A stretch of DNA of 64,000 nt from positions 496,001-560,000 of the forward strand of contig LLEY01000014.1 in NCBI GenBank assembly GCA_001414485.1. Direction: 5' to 3'. This document shows positions 31,301 to 42,480 of this stretch, piece after piece. The translations under genes and the position numbers were made by a program. How positions within the stretch are numbered: the stretch's first letter is position 1; each line of letters opens with the position of its first letter. Source of the DNA: Calycina herbarum. Taxonomy: Eukaryota > Ascomycota > Leotiomycetes > Helotiales > Pezizellaceae. The notes below the pieces were generated by a model. It ran no database searches. It had not been told where the DNA came from and was given only the letters and a program-made list of their open reading frames with translations.

Positions 31301-32464
31301 ACACAACTTGGATGGGATGTCGGTACCTTCGAGTTCACCTCTGACAAAATTCTCGCTACGGGCTACAGCCAGAACGCAAAGCTCAAGATGAGAACAGGTG
31401 GCAGCTCTGGTAAGATTGGACGTGTACAATGCAAGAAGACCGACGAGGGCGATGGTATTTTCTGGGACATTTCCAAGAAGGATGGAAAAAACAATGTTCG
31501 ACTTCCAGTAAAGTATCGTTACCGATCTCCTGTTGTTTTTGAGTTTCACACAGCTGGCAAGCGTAGTGCTGATGCATACGCTGTTGTCTGGTTGCATCAT
31601 CTTGAAGATAACAAGGAAGAGAATATCAGTATCCCAATCTGGAAGACAGATAAAGGTATGCGATTAACACAGAACTACATTACCGAAGAGAACTTCCGCG
31701 ACATTCCGGATCTGAAAATCGAAGAGGTCGGCCGTCTTCAATTCCGTGGTCGATTCAAGGCAGGAACGGATGCAGATCACAGTGCTTTCGTTTCCGACAA
31801 CGACTCTCGCGAAACCCAAGAAACATGGGAAGCCTGCAACTCGGAAGGTGTACGAGAAACCATTGTCACCAAGGAACTTCCTCCTGCTGTCCAACAACTC
31901 CACGATCAATCCCTTACCCAGGGCCGAGATGTCCTCTCTCAAGCCGACGACGACGAAAAGAAGAAGTGGCTTTCAAAGGATGGAACGGATTGGAGTGGTG
32001 CATTTGGCAAGGATCCAGCGGAGTATGCACAGCGTAGTGGTTCTGTCAGAAGTCTTCGAGCTAACTCCCTTCCTAGCGCAGCAGGAAGAGGTCAAAGAGA
32101 GGGAACCCTGAACGAAAACATGTCGGAAGATGAAGACGACGAAGAAGACGAAGACGATTCTGACTCCGATTCTTCGAGTTCAAGTAGTGATCTTGGTGTT
32201 CAAGATGCTTCTACGGCACCTGCTGATGCTCCGGAAGGAGATGCTGCTAATGGCGATGCTGGCCATTCTAATAATCCGGTTAAGCAGGTTCAGGGATATA
32301 ATGAGAAGAAGAAGGGTTTGCATCGTAAGCAACGGGGTCTTATGCAATGGAAGCCGATGAGGAATTTGCAGTTTGCGAAGAATGAGGCGAAGTTTGCAGT
32401 CCGAAGAACTTTGAAGAAGGGTAGCTTGTCTGGACGACAACCGGATGTTGAGACTGAGACTTGA
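28340..32464 (+). CDS. SMP and C2 domain protein, Mug190/tricalbin-like membrane contact-site protein
   Basis: Five exons: 28340-28636, 28696-29106, 29156-29616, 29935-30964 and 31019-32464, all in frame, giving 1214 aa. The first 170 residues are polar. A hydrophobic hairpin at about 176-216 anchors it in the ER. An SMP lipid-transfer domain follows (about 240-475, with NTFLGVMWGLIDPDMFAAVA, RIRLQMSPEPP and KVQAGCIPMIETGVNILNLP). A C2 domain begins at about 485 (GVLWIRIHKATGLSKQDA, then GGGSDPYITV), and a second C2-like region (about 655-800) is split by the last intron. The C-terminus has an acidic Asp/Glu/Ser run and a basic tail. This order matches fission yeast Mug190 and fungal tricalbin relatives, which tether ER to plasma membrane. 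Intron 3 is 318 bp, five to six times the others, and contains an inverted repeat. The gene ends about 380 bp from the transposon compartment. Confidence 0.92.
29729..29828. repeat. Small inverted-repeat insertion inside intron 3 of the SMP-C2 gene
   Basis: Arms cctcgttgttccaaattgtc (from 29731) and cctaaaggcttggaacagcg (from 29781) are imperfect inverted copies. The right arm and its flank resemble 27443-27490. This may be a MITE-like or other short dispersed element that enlarged the intron. Confidence 0.45.
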
Positions 32465-32842
32465 GTTGGCGTGTTTGTGACTTTTTTTACAATTTATTTA
32501 TCTGGGAAAACTGCCTTGTTTTTTTTGCGAAGGGGTTTATAATTAGGTGATAAAGTGGATTTTCCAATTGCACTGCTAGTTGGTATCTTTGGGGTTTTCC
32601 TTTCTTGACTTCTTTCTCTTCTTCCTTTTGCGAGCGGGTAAGGGTTTAAGCGAGTAGACAACTTTGAAGAGAGTGAGATATATTTTAGTATATTAGGCTT
32701 TATTCTATTTAGTAAGTTAGGTAGTATTTATTAGTCTAGTAATTAAAAACTATCTAGATTAATTTTAAATTATTTCTAGTATTTAATAGCTAGTTCTAGA
32801 CTTAGATACTAATATTATTAATAGAATATTAGAGAGTATATA
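32465..32842. other. Transition from gene DNA to RIP-altered DNA
   Basis: Up to about 32650 the sequence is ordinary 3' flank with T-runs. From about 32680 on it becomes almost pure TA-rich DNA lacking CA/TG, with no assignable element before the P1 terminal repeat at 32843. Confidence 0.7.
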
Positions 32843-32890
32843 ACGTGGTTTATCACCGAGTGGCGTATATCACCGAGTGACGCACTTTCC
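32843..32890 (+). repeat. P1 left terminal inverted repeat
   Basis: About 48 bp containing two copies of a subrepeat (atcaccgagtg), the probable transposase-binding arrangement. It pairs with 61470-61517. Confidence 0.85.
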
Positions 32891-33100
32891 CCCTACTCTA
32901 CTACTTTAATATCAGATTAATCAACTATAATAAATAATATTAATTAAAACTACTTAGAATCTAATAAACTAGATATATCTATAACCTCTTAACAAGTTCG
33001 TATATTATAACCAGTCTTTCTGTAAGTGCTATACTGTCGCCTAGAGGTTTGCCTCTTATTTTGCCTACCTCTCTTAGAACGCTTGTCGCGTCGAGCCTGT

Positions 33101-33562
33101 TGTAACGAAACTTAAACAAACTAAACAAAGATGACTAAGTCTCGAAGGTTGGTTTGTAGGTAAGAAGTATAGACGCGATAGGTTATTTACTTAGAAGTAA
33201 ACTCGTTACTTGTATTAAAGATATTAAACAAGATAATAAGATTAATAACTAAAGTTGAGTACAAAGCTCCTATCTAATAGTAGACGTGCTAGTCTTATAT
33301 AGAACCTTCGTTCTCTATATATATTACCTATATTACTCGTATTACCTATATCGCTTGTAATTAGAGCGATTAGGTTAATTAGAGCGATTACGTTATATAA
33401 TTATATATAACTTCTAATAATATTATAATAGTAAGATCCTAAAACCCTTATATATCTTTTATATTACTGATTTCCTCCTATATTACCTTTCTTTCCTAGA
33501 TGTTATATCTTATCTTATTAGAGCGCTGTCTAGACTACTTACTACTTTCGTAATTCGTAATA
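33101..33562 (-). repeat. G1 left LTR (3' LTR in element orientation)
   Basis: 462 bp from tgtaacgaaactt to gtaattcgtaata. The canonical end CA has become TA. Confidence 0.88.
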
Positions 33563-33779
33563 CTATCCCCTTCTTAGCTTAGCGTATTCTTACGCTTAAG
33601 TATAAGCTAAGAAATGTTGTTTAGGAAGCTAGTAAGCTTCTCTTCCTTCTATTATATTATTAATACCTATTTATAAAGATAGACTTAAATAATATAGAAT
33701 TCTAAATACTCTTTAAATTAAACGATTAAGATATAAAATGATTCTCTATATCTAATATACTTAAGTAAAGACCGGTTAT

Positions 33780-34247
33780 TACTATATTAGCGTTACTAGT
33801 GGTTCTAAGTACTCTAAGTATACTAGAAAAGGCAAACCCTATAACGTTGAATAATAAAACCGAATACTCTTACTTTTCGAATAAGAGTCTATTAATACCT
33901 AGTAGTAGCGGTTATAGTAAGAGGAAGAGATAGTCTTTAAAGTTTAAGAAGAAGCTATATAAAAGAGTTCTAAGGCTATATAGAAAATCCTCTAATTATA
34001 GTAGTAGTAACGTTTTCTTACTAAGTAGAAGTAAGAGATATTCTAACATAGTCTTATAAACCTATAAGAGCTTGATAAAGCTAAGGAGAGAGAAAGAGAA
34101 GAGAAAGAGCAGTAGAAGACAGAGGAAAAACAATAGAAAGCAGAGATTATACGTCTAGCAGCTCTACCTATCCTCGCTAGTTCCTAATTTAAGCTAAGTC
34201 TCGACTTAGCCTTTCTTAAAGCTTTTCCTTCTAATTATAAGATATAG
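33780..34247 (+). pseudogene. G1 copy of the antisense passenger gene (coiled-coil protein)
   Basis: Plus-strand remnant opposite in direction to pol. Around 34065-34247 one frame reads ELDKAKEREREEKEQ, a stop, KTEEKQ, a stop, then RLAALPILASS, and ends LAFLKAFPSNYKI before a TAG at 34245-34247. It aligns with the clearer G3 copy (46332-46852). The internal stops sit where Gln codons are expected, as RIP predicts. The start position is approximate. Confidence 0.6.
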
Positions 34248-34399
34248 GTAAACCTAGGTTTTACTAGTAGAACTCCTAAAGTTATACTAGGCAATAGTTA
34301 AGATTACTTCTTAGTTCTTAAGTGTTTTTTAAGTATAGGTAATTTAACTATTTAATTAAGTATTTAACTTATTCTCTAATAAGTCTATAATTAAGAATC

Positions 34400-34631
34400 A
34401 GTTACGATCTATAACTAAAGGCAAAGGTATAAGAGTATATATATATATATTCGAGAATTTAAAGCTATAGTTCTAAGAACGAGGGAATACGGAATATATA
34501 CCCTACGAAAAAGAGGTATTTCTACTAACTATAAAGAGCCTTTAATCTCGTTATAAATCCGTCTAAGTGTTACAGCTCTGACGGTCACGTGTAGGACCGA
34601 GAATCACGTGTTATAGACCAGCGCTGTAACA
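34400..34631 (-). repeat. B left LTR (3' LTR in element orientation)
   Basis: 232 bp, agttacgatc to gcgctgtaaca. It contains the pair tcacgtg at 34585 and 34614. Confidence 0.88.
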
Positions 34632-37250
34632 TTACCCCCTCTTTTAGAAAAAGCTTGTCTATAAGCTTTGTATTACGACTGAATCGTCTATTAGATAATC
34701 GTAATCTTCTATTCCGTCTTTCTACGCTCGTATCTAGCTTTATAAAGCCCTTAGCGGACCAGCGCGGGCTAGATTAGCGAGGTGAAAATCGTGTAATTTA
34801 TATAGATAATACTTAAAATTCGAGGCTAGATACTACTATAGATCAGGGTTATAGCCTAACTATTAAACCCTATATTAGAGCTTTCTACGAACTGCTTTTA
34901 TAGCTAAGACTTCTTCTACTTCCTACTCTTCCTAATCTATAACCTGTATTAGCGGGGGTAGTTCGTTTACCTATCTAGGTAACGGATCTATAACAGCCTT
35001 ACGGAGCAGTGACGGGTAGAATACAAGGTGTATACAGAAGTGGTCTAGTAGTTCGAGCCGGAAAGAGTGTCCTTTACGAGCTGTAATCTGGAACGGACCC
35101 TCGTTTTGTCTATCTAGCTTATAGCTCGGCCGGTCTGTCTTCTAATTATAAGTCGATACCTAAACAAAGTCGTCTACGTCAAAGTCTACCGCTCTTCGAA
35201 TCCGGTTTATAGACCTTATATAGCAGTCTTATACTTTACTAACTAATTCCTTTGCCACGGTCTAAGTGTCGTATATTCTCTGTACGAGTGCCTCTACATC
35301 GGTCTAGTTAAGCTATTCGTAGACTATTACGGATTTATCTAGATAGTTCTAATCGAAGGACGTAGTAGCTACGTATCTGTTAATTACTTTAAAAGGCGAG
35401 AGCCTACCTAGACTCTTGTATAGAAGCGTAAGCTAAGCATAGTCTAGAATAGAGACAAGTTCGCTCTAGTTGTTCTAATAGTAACTAACAAAAGGCTATA
35501 AGCGTTGATTAATCTATTAGTTTATGATTTCGGTTTATCTATTAGTTTATAGGTAGAAAGTAGTAGATAGCTTAAGCTTTATACTAAGGATTCCGTAGAA
35601 TTTAGACTAGAAAGAAGAAACAAACTGTAGTCTATGATCTGAAATAATACTTTATAGATAGCCGTAGGTTTAATAGATCTATATAATATATATTCGAGCT
35701 ATATCTCGGGCTATAACTGTCTTTAGATAGGGGATCGAGACCGATTACTTAGTTAGGCGATCTATAACTACCTATAAGGTATTGTAACCTTGTTTATTAG
35801 TAGAGAAAGACTTATAGTCTATAGTGATATGCTGCTAGGGACGTTCTAGAACTGGTAACAGGTGTAAAAACCTAGGTTTACGGTCGCGAGGAACCGTAGC
35901 ACGTCGACAGTCTCCGTAGTTACTAATATAGGTTTCTATAGACGTCTGTAAACCTTTCTACTAGTATCTACGGGCGAGAATAGCTACCGTCTTTGTTCGT
36001 CCAGGGTGAGCCGTAGATACTTGTACGTGAGCCTCACGGATTAGGTCCGTCCGTAAGGTGCCTTGATTAGGAACCACGAGTCTCTTTTGCTAAAGAAGTA
36101 AGCTGTTCTCTATTGTCTAGTTTTGGTACCCGCGGGTAGCTTTCGTTCGGTCGTCTTCTAAGTCCGAAGAGTTACGGTTAGCAGTGAGTAACTGGTCGAC
36201 AAGGTTTCGTAGCGGGGGAAGCTCGTCTGAAGCTCTCTTTGAAAAGACATCCTTGAAGTCCGTGTATTCCTGGCGAACGTTCTGTTCTACTAGTTGTTTG
36301 TCTAAAGCGTAATCTACTGAAGAGAGCTCTGTACGTAACCTGTCTACAAGAGCATAGTCGATCTCTTATAAGCTAGTGGAGAAGACTTCGTTATCGCGCT
36401 TTTGAAGGTTAAGTTTAAAAGCAGCAGCTCTAATATAATAGATATTAATAGCGAAGTCTTCTATAGGTTTACGGATGTCTATAAGCGAGCTCACAGCCGC
36501 TTTACGGTCTGTAACTAAACGTTTTCCTAAGAAGGATCGACGACGTTATTAGCAGTTAGGAATAAGGACCTGTATTCTATTCTAAGCAGAGACGAGGTCT
36601 TGCTAAAAGCTTTTGTCTGGAATTTCCTCGAAAGTAACTGGTAGCGGGGTTTAACGCTGGCTTCGAGGCAGTATTGAATAGATTAATATAGGTTCCTCTA
36701 TAGTATTCTAGCAGAGGTCGCGGTTCTCTATATCCTTCTAAGCCTAGAGGTCTAGTAGGGAGATAGTTATCGATTCCCTAGTAATAGATACTAAGTAATT
36801 GAATCGATAAACTAGGGGGAGGGATTCTAGCTACTTAATCTTATAGCTATAGACTGCTAACTTTACGTTTACGTCTATAAGCTATTAACAGCTGATAATA
36901 ATATCGTGTCTGCTGATATTAGTAATTAGGAAGGGCGTATTAGTAAACTGTTGTCTGTCGATACTTAGCGTTAAGCGAATAACACGAGTAATCGCTAGTC
37001 CTTTATGTCTATTAAACCCTATAATTAATATTACGTATAATAGCTTTTCCGTAGCCTATCTATAATATTAACTTAACTAGTCGGCTAAAGCTGTGTTAAT
37101 AAATAGCTATCTATTCGCTCTAGTATTAATAAGTCTAGTAGTATTAAAAGTATATCTATTCTTAATTAAAGTATATATAGTTATAAAAGCCTTTCTGCCT
37201 ATTATATAACTTAGATTAAGAGGTTAAGATCTAAGTTTATTTTACTCTAA
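34632..37250 (-). pseudogene. B pol remnant: integrase present, RT/RNase H missing
   Basis: Minus-strand reading near 35900-36060 shows the Gypsy integrase zinc-binding region (RTKTVAILARRY, two stops at expected Trp, KGLQTSIETYISNYGDC, then RDRKPRFLHLLPV). Just upstream in coding order, around 36215-36260, is the linker that normally precedes RT (QEYTDFKDVFSKRASDELPP). Within a few codons it runs into sequence typical of the RNase H-integrase junction (DQLLTANRNSSDLEDD). The whole RT plus RNase H core, normally over 1.2 kb, is absent at about 36205-36215. The outer limits given are approximate. Confidence 0.6.
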
Positions 37251-38823
37251 AGAGGAGACTTGCTTTAGAGCTGTTCTTTTCCCGAGTCCTTATAGACGAG
37301 TTCCTCGTTAGCCGATTCTTCTCTAGACGCTTGTAGTCCGTAGGAGTCTATAAGCGAGTTTTTAGCGTCTTCTAATAGCTTAATAGCTATAGAGGGTTTT
37401 CGAGGAAGAGGGTATTTACTGGTATAGTACCTAGGTTTATTATAATTATAATAGATAACGTCTACTATATCCTAGACAGGAGTTGTACTCTTACGAGTAG
37501 ACAAAGGAGTCTTACAGTCTGTAACTGGGGAGTAATAGACTGGGCTTTAGGTTAGCGGATAACTAATAGTAGTATATAGAGCCGGAAGTTAGTAAGTTGA
37601 TCCGTAGCTGGCAGGGAAACCTCTTATAGGTAGGCAGCGGTTGTAGCGAGCTGTAAGGCGTTTTTTGATAGTTACTCTGTCTTGATAGACAGAGTAACAG
37701 CGGTTATATAACTGGTTAAAGGTTGCTAGGGTGATTTAGACTAGCGAGATGCTTACTTAGAGAGCTGGCGTAAGCTTCTGATATAAATCTTCGGACTACT
37801 TACTTAACGGGATATAAGCCTTAGTTGTAAGGCTTAAGAAGGTTGCTTTAAACATAGTAAAAGTCTTGTCCTCTTATATTAAGAGTTTATAGAAGACCTT
37901 ACGAGCCTCTACAGCTTCGTTACTGTCTACGAACAAGGTATCTAGATATATAAGCATATCTGTAACGTTTGTAAATAAGGTAGGGGAACTGAAATCTATC
38001 TATGGTTCTAGGTGCTCTTATACTACGCTAGAAGTAGCTATAAAGACGAAGGTAAGTTTATCTTATTCGTTCTTAAAGAGGTTCTTTCTTATTTTACTAG
38101 CTAGGATAATCTACTAGGCCTTATATAATAGAGAGATGCCGTCCTTAAGTTTCTTACTATCTTAGAACTTATGAGTAGAATTGTTAGAACTAAATCGGGA
38201 ACGGGAGGAGTCGGTAGTAGCCTCTCGAAGGGCTTGTATATACTTACGGCTCAGGAGAGGGTTGTTAGAGTAGTTTACAGGTAACGGGGTTTAGTAGAGT
38301 TGCGTATATAAAGAGAGGATTTCAGCTTATAAACGAACGTTTTCGTCTATAGGAGGCTCGCTTATCATAGAGGAGGCAGGAGAGGGAGGGGCGACTCTAG
38401 GGGTGTTATCCGGTTGTTAAGGCTCGGTTTAAGACGAGCTAGTAGGTGTCTTCCCTTTTCTACTATAACTACTTCGAGTGTCGGCTATTGTATTGTTAGA
38501 AAGGAAGGAGGGGAAGGTAGGGAGAGGTTGTAAAAAAGGTTATATAGGCTGTTACAGGCGTGTCTTTCGAGGAGGTGAGTCGTTACGGACGCAGAGATGC
38601 TTAAGGGATCTGTTTATAGGAAGAGGATGCTGTTATAGGTAGAAGGGGCGGGCTGTTACAGGCGTGCTTGTCGAGGAGATAAGTCGTTACAGACGTAGAG
38701 ATGCTCGAGGGATAGTCGTAGTTATACTATTACGAGTATAAGATCTTCTAGCTGTTATAAGCGTAGAATCCGGTCGATATTATAGTCCTTTGTAGGGAGT
38801 TAGGTTGTTTAAGCTTTAAATAA
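37251..38823 (-). pseudogene. B protease/gag remnant region
   Basis: By position, this is the gag end of element B, between the pol remnant and the 5' LTR. I could not read a confident motif on the minus strand. It is GC-richer than the G elements, with many short interrupted frames. The boundary with pol is a guess. Confidence 0.35.
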
Positions 38824-39055
38824 TATCACGATCTATAACTGAAGGCAAAGGCATAAGAGTATATATGTATATATTTAAGAATTTAAAGCTACAGTTCTAA
38901 GAACGAGGGAATACGGAATATATACCCTACGAAAAAGAGGTATTCCTGCTAACTGTAAAGAGCTTTTAATCTCGTTATAAATCCGTCCAAGCGTTGCGGC
39001 TCTGACGGTCACGTGTAGGACCGAGAATCACGTGTTACGGACCAGCGCCGTAATA
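38824..39055 (-). repeat. B right LTR (5' LTR in element orientation)
   Basis: 232 bp, tatcacgatc to gcgccgtaata. It differs from the left copy by scattered, mostly transition changes. Confidence 0.88.
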
Positions 39056-39060
39056 GAATC

Positions 39061-41392
39061 CTTTTAACTTTATACTCGGTGTTTAGGTTTACTAGTTAAA
39101 TTTCTATAATTAGAGCTAGTAGGGCTTCTAGTAGTACTAGTTTAAGTAGAGATATATAGAATACTAGGTAGATGTTTATTATTTTTAATAGTACTAATTT
39201 ATAATTTAAAGATCTCTTAACTTATTTAATTTTAAATAGTCTAAGTTTTTTATAATCTAGTTTATTACTTAGTCTTTTTATATTAATATTTTTTTATAAT
39301 AAGTAGACTTTATCTCTCTCTTTTAGTATTAGCTCTTAACTACGTCGTTTATTATAATAGTACGTATTCCTTTTAGCTATAAACTATAAGTCTTCTATAA
39401 GTTCTTTATATAAGCTTTTAATTTTTAAGACTTAAATATAAGTAAGTTAATTATTAATAGTCGTAGATAGTAGTTCTTAGTATACTAATAATTTATATCT
39501 ATAATTAGTATAGAATAGTATAATAAGTATTATTTCTATTACGAAACTATTATAGGTAAACTATACTCGAGGCAGTAGTTCTACCTAGTTATTTTACTAG
39601 TAGTTTATATAATAATAAAGGTATATTTCTATAACCTAGTTTATACGTTCGTTTCCTTTATTTATCTAAGAGTAGAAAGCTATAAAAAGCTTTCTTTTTA
39701 TACTTAATTGTTTTATAAGAGCGATTTAAAATTTAAAGGTAAAGAGTTTATCTCTATCTAAGATTATTTCTTCTAGTAGTCTATGTCTTAAGACTATTTC
39801 TCTAAGAAATATAAATATTAATTCCTTAGTTATACTTAACTCTATATATATTATTAGAATTATATACTTTATAAGTCGTTTTATAATAACTAGGATTATA
39901 TTATACTTAACTTCTATTATTAAATCTTTAGATTTTAGTAATTTAATAATAAAATTTATAAATATCGATTTCTAAGATATCTATAGTATTAGAGTAGTAT
40001 TTATCTATCTATAAGAAGTATAGTAGGAAGCCTTATTCTTAGTATAAGTATTATATTCTACTATTACTTTCTTAACTATTATAGATAATTAATTAATATA
40101 GTAGTATTATCTTATTCTCTATAAAGTCCTACGAATTCCTTAGTAGCTATAAGTAGACGTAGTATAGTATTCTTATATAAACTCCTTTATATATAAACTA
40201 GGAACTTATAATTTCTCTTTTATATACTAGTTATAACCTTTATATATATTCTAAATTTTATTTATTTAGATATTATTTATTACTACTATTTTATATATAG
40301 TAGGTACTAAGTCTCTATTCTTAAGAGTTTTTAAGATTATAATCTTCTTATACTCTTTATTTCTCTTATATCTAGGTTTCTAGCTAAGAGTATTAGCTTA
40401 AGTATTCAACATTCTCTTTATATATTAAATAATAATATTAAATCTTCTTAATATTTCTAACTATCTAGCTAGTTATTTAGTTATAAGTTCCTTAGTTATT
40501 ATAAATATCTTAAGATTCTTATAGTTAGATAAAACTATAACTTAGTATTTTACTAGCTAGAGATAGATTCTCTAGTATTCTAAAGCTAATACTATAGTAA
40601 GTAATTCTTTATTAAAAATATTATAGTTTTATTATACTAGGTTAAATGTTTTAGAATAATATATAATAAGTATAAGTCTTCCTTTATTATTTAGTTATAG
40701 GTAAATCGTACCTACTACTATATCTAAGACGTTTATTTCGATTATACTAGGTTTATTTATATTAAAATCGTATAGAATCGGTTTTTCTATAAACCTTACT
40801 TTAATTTTCTAAAAAGTATCTTCTATCTATTTATTCTAAATAAACTTAATAGCTTTCTTAACTAGTACTAATATTAGTTTAGTAATCTTTATATAGTCTT
40901 AGATAAATAGATAGTAAAAGTTTATAAATCTAAGAAAGGATTATATATCTTTTATATTCTTTAGTAACTTCTAGTTTAAGATATCTTAGATCTTTGCTAG
41001 ATCTATTTCTATTTTCTCTAAGCTAAATACTTATCTTAGAAAAAGTGTCTAGGTTATTTTAAACTTGTATTTTAAGAGTTTTAACTAAGAGTTTACTTTT
41101 ATAAGTTATTATAAAACTTCTTTAATATATCTCTTATATTATTCTTCTTTTTCTAAGAAGATTAAGATATTATCTAGGTAATAGATTACTATTACTTTTA
41201 AAAGATCTCTTAAAATATTATTATTTTATCTTTAATATATAGCTAGTATATTATAAAGTTTAAATAGTATAACTATATATTTATAAAAGCCTAATAGTAA
41301 AGTAAATACTATCTTTTATTCGTCTTTGACTTTTATTTATATAAGTTTATAAATGTTTTATTAATCTAGTTTCGTAAATCGTACTACTTTAC
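39061..41392 (-). pseudogene. G1 pol remnant, part 1 (chromodomain, integrase, RNase H, part of RT)
   Basis: Continues G1 after the B insertion and parallels G3 46.9-49.3 kb. On the minus strand the RT active-site box is at 41169-41180 and reads YLDN instead of YLDD. Stops occur throughout. The frame is cut within RT by G2 at 41393. Confidence 0.7.
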
Positions 41393-41838
41393 TATAACGA
41401 AACTTAAACAAACTAAACAAAGGTAACTAAGTCTCGAAGGTTAGTATACAGATAAGAAGTATAGATACGCCGGGTTGTTTACTTAGAAGTAAACTCGTTA
41501 CTTATATTAAAGATATTAAATAAGATAATAAGATTAATAACTAAAGTTAAGTACGAAGCTCCTATCTAATAGTAGACGTGCTAGTATATATAGAACCTCT
41601 TATACTACTTAGATCCTTATATAAGCCTAGATCTCTAAATCTCTCTAAATCTCTTAAGAGATCTAAGAGGATCTATTATATAACTACTAACGGTTATCTA
41701 ATAGTAAGATTCTAAAATACCTAAATATCTTTATATTACTAATTCCCTCCTATATTACTTTCTATTTCCTAGATATCGTGTCTTATCTTATTAGAGCGCT
41801 GTTTAAACTACTTACTATATATAACGTGATTTATAATA
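41393..41838 (-). repeat. G2 left LTR (3' LTR in element orientation)
   Basis: 446 bp, tataacgaaactt to gatttataata. The original TG start has become TA. Confidence 0.85.
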
Positions 41839-42059
41839 CTATCCCCTTCTTAGCCTAGTATATCTTTACGCTTAAGTATAAGCTAAGAAACTCGGTTAGA
41901 GTGCTAGTAGTATCCTTTCCTTTCTATTATATCTTACCTTATATAAAAGAAGAAAGAAGAATAAATACTTCTTATAAAAAGTATTAAAATAGTTTATAAT
42001 AAAATATTACTATGTTCTTACTATACTTTCTAAAAGCGTAGATACTTTATTAATACCTC

Positions 42060-42480
42060 TTAATCTTCTTAATATTCTAAATATATTTAGTTAAAGCTAA
42101 AATATAATAGAACTAATAATGCTTAGAAGAAGAACGTTCTCTATACTAGTAACTAGACCTTTATTAAAAGATAAGAGGAGAAGCTAGAGAGAGAGGAGAA
42201 GGAGGTAATAGCGAAGATTCTATAGTTACGAAAGTAGAAAGCCTTTCTTAAAGAAAGGTAACGTAAGATATCTTATTAAAGACTTCGTTTTCTTAATAAA
42301 CTTAATATTATTAAAGAGGTAGAAAAGAAAGAGAAGGAGGAGAAAGAAAGAGAGGAATAAGAGTAGCGAGAGGTAAAAGTTACCTATCTAGTAGCTCTAC
42401 CTATTCTTACTAATTCCTAATCTAAGATAGTCCTTAACCTAGCCTTCCTTATAGCCTTTTCTTTAGACTATGAAATATAG
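42060..42480 (+). pseudogene. G2 copy of the antisense passenger gene
   Basis: Plus-strand remnant with Lys/Glu-rich coding (gagaaggaggagaaagaaag around 42330), then a segment matching the conserved end of the G3 passenger (LAALP, then LAFL), ending ATA TAG at 42475-42480. It is in the same place relative to the LTR as in G1 and G3. The start is approximate. Confidence 0.55.

Larger units (their letters stand above)
34400..39055 (-). mobile_element. B: second Gypsy family, lacking the RT/RNase H core
   Basis: A 4656-bp element with two 232-bp LTRs and a perfect 5-bp duplication GAATC (34395-34399 and 39056-39060). It is inserted into the chromodomain end of G1 pol. Next to the left LTR is ttaccccctctttt, which on the minus strand is a polypurine tract, so the element reads on minus. 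Its LTR is unrelated to the G family. It retains more CG and is less eroded than G1. Confidence 0.88.
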
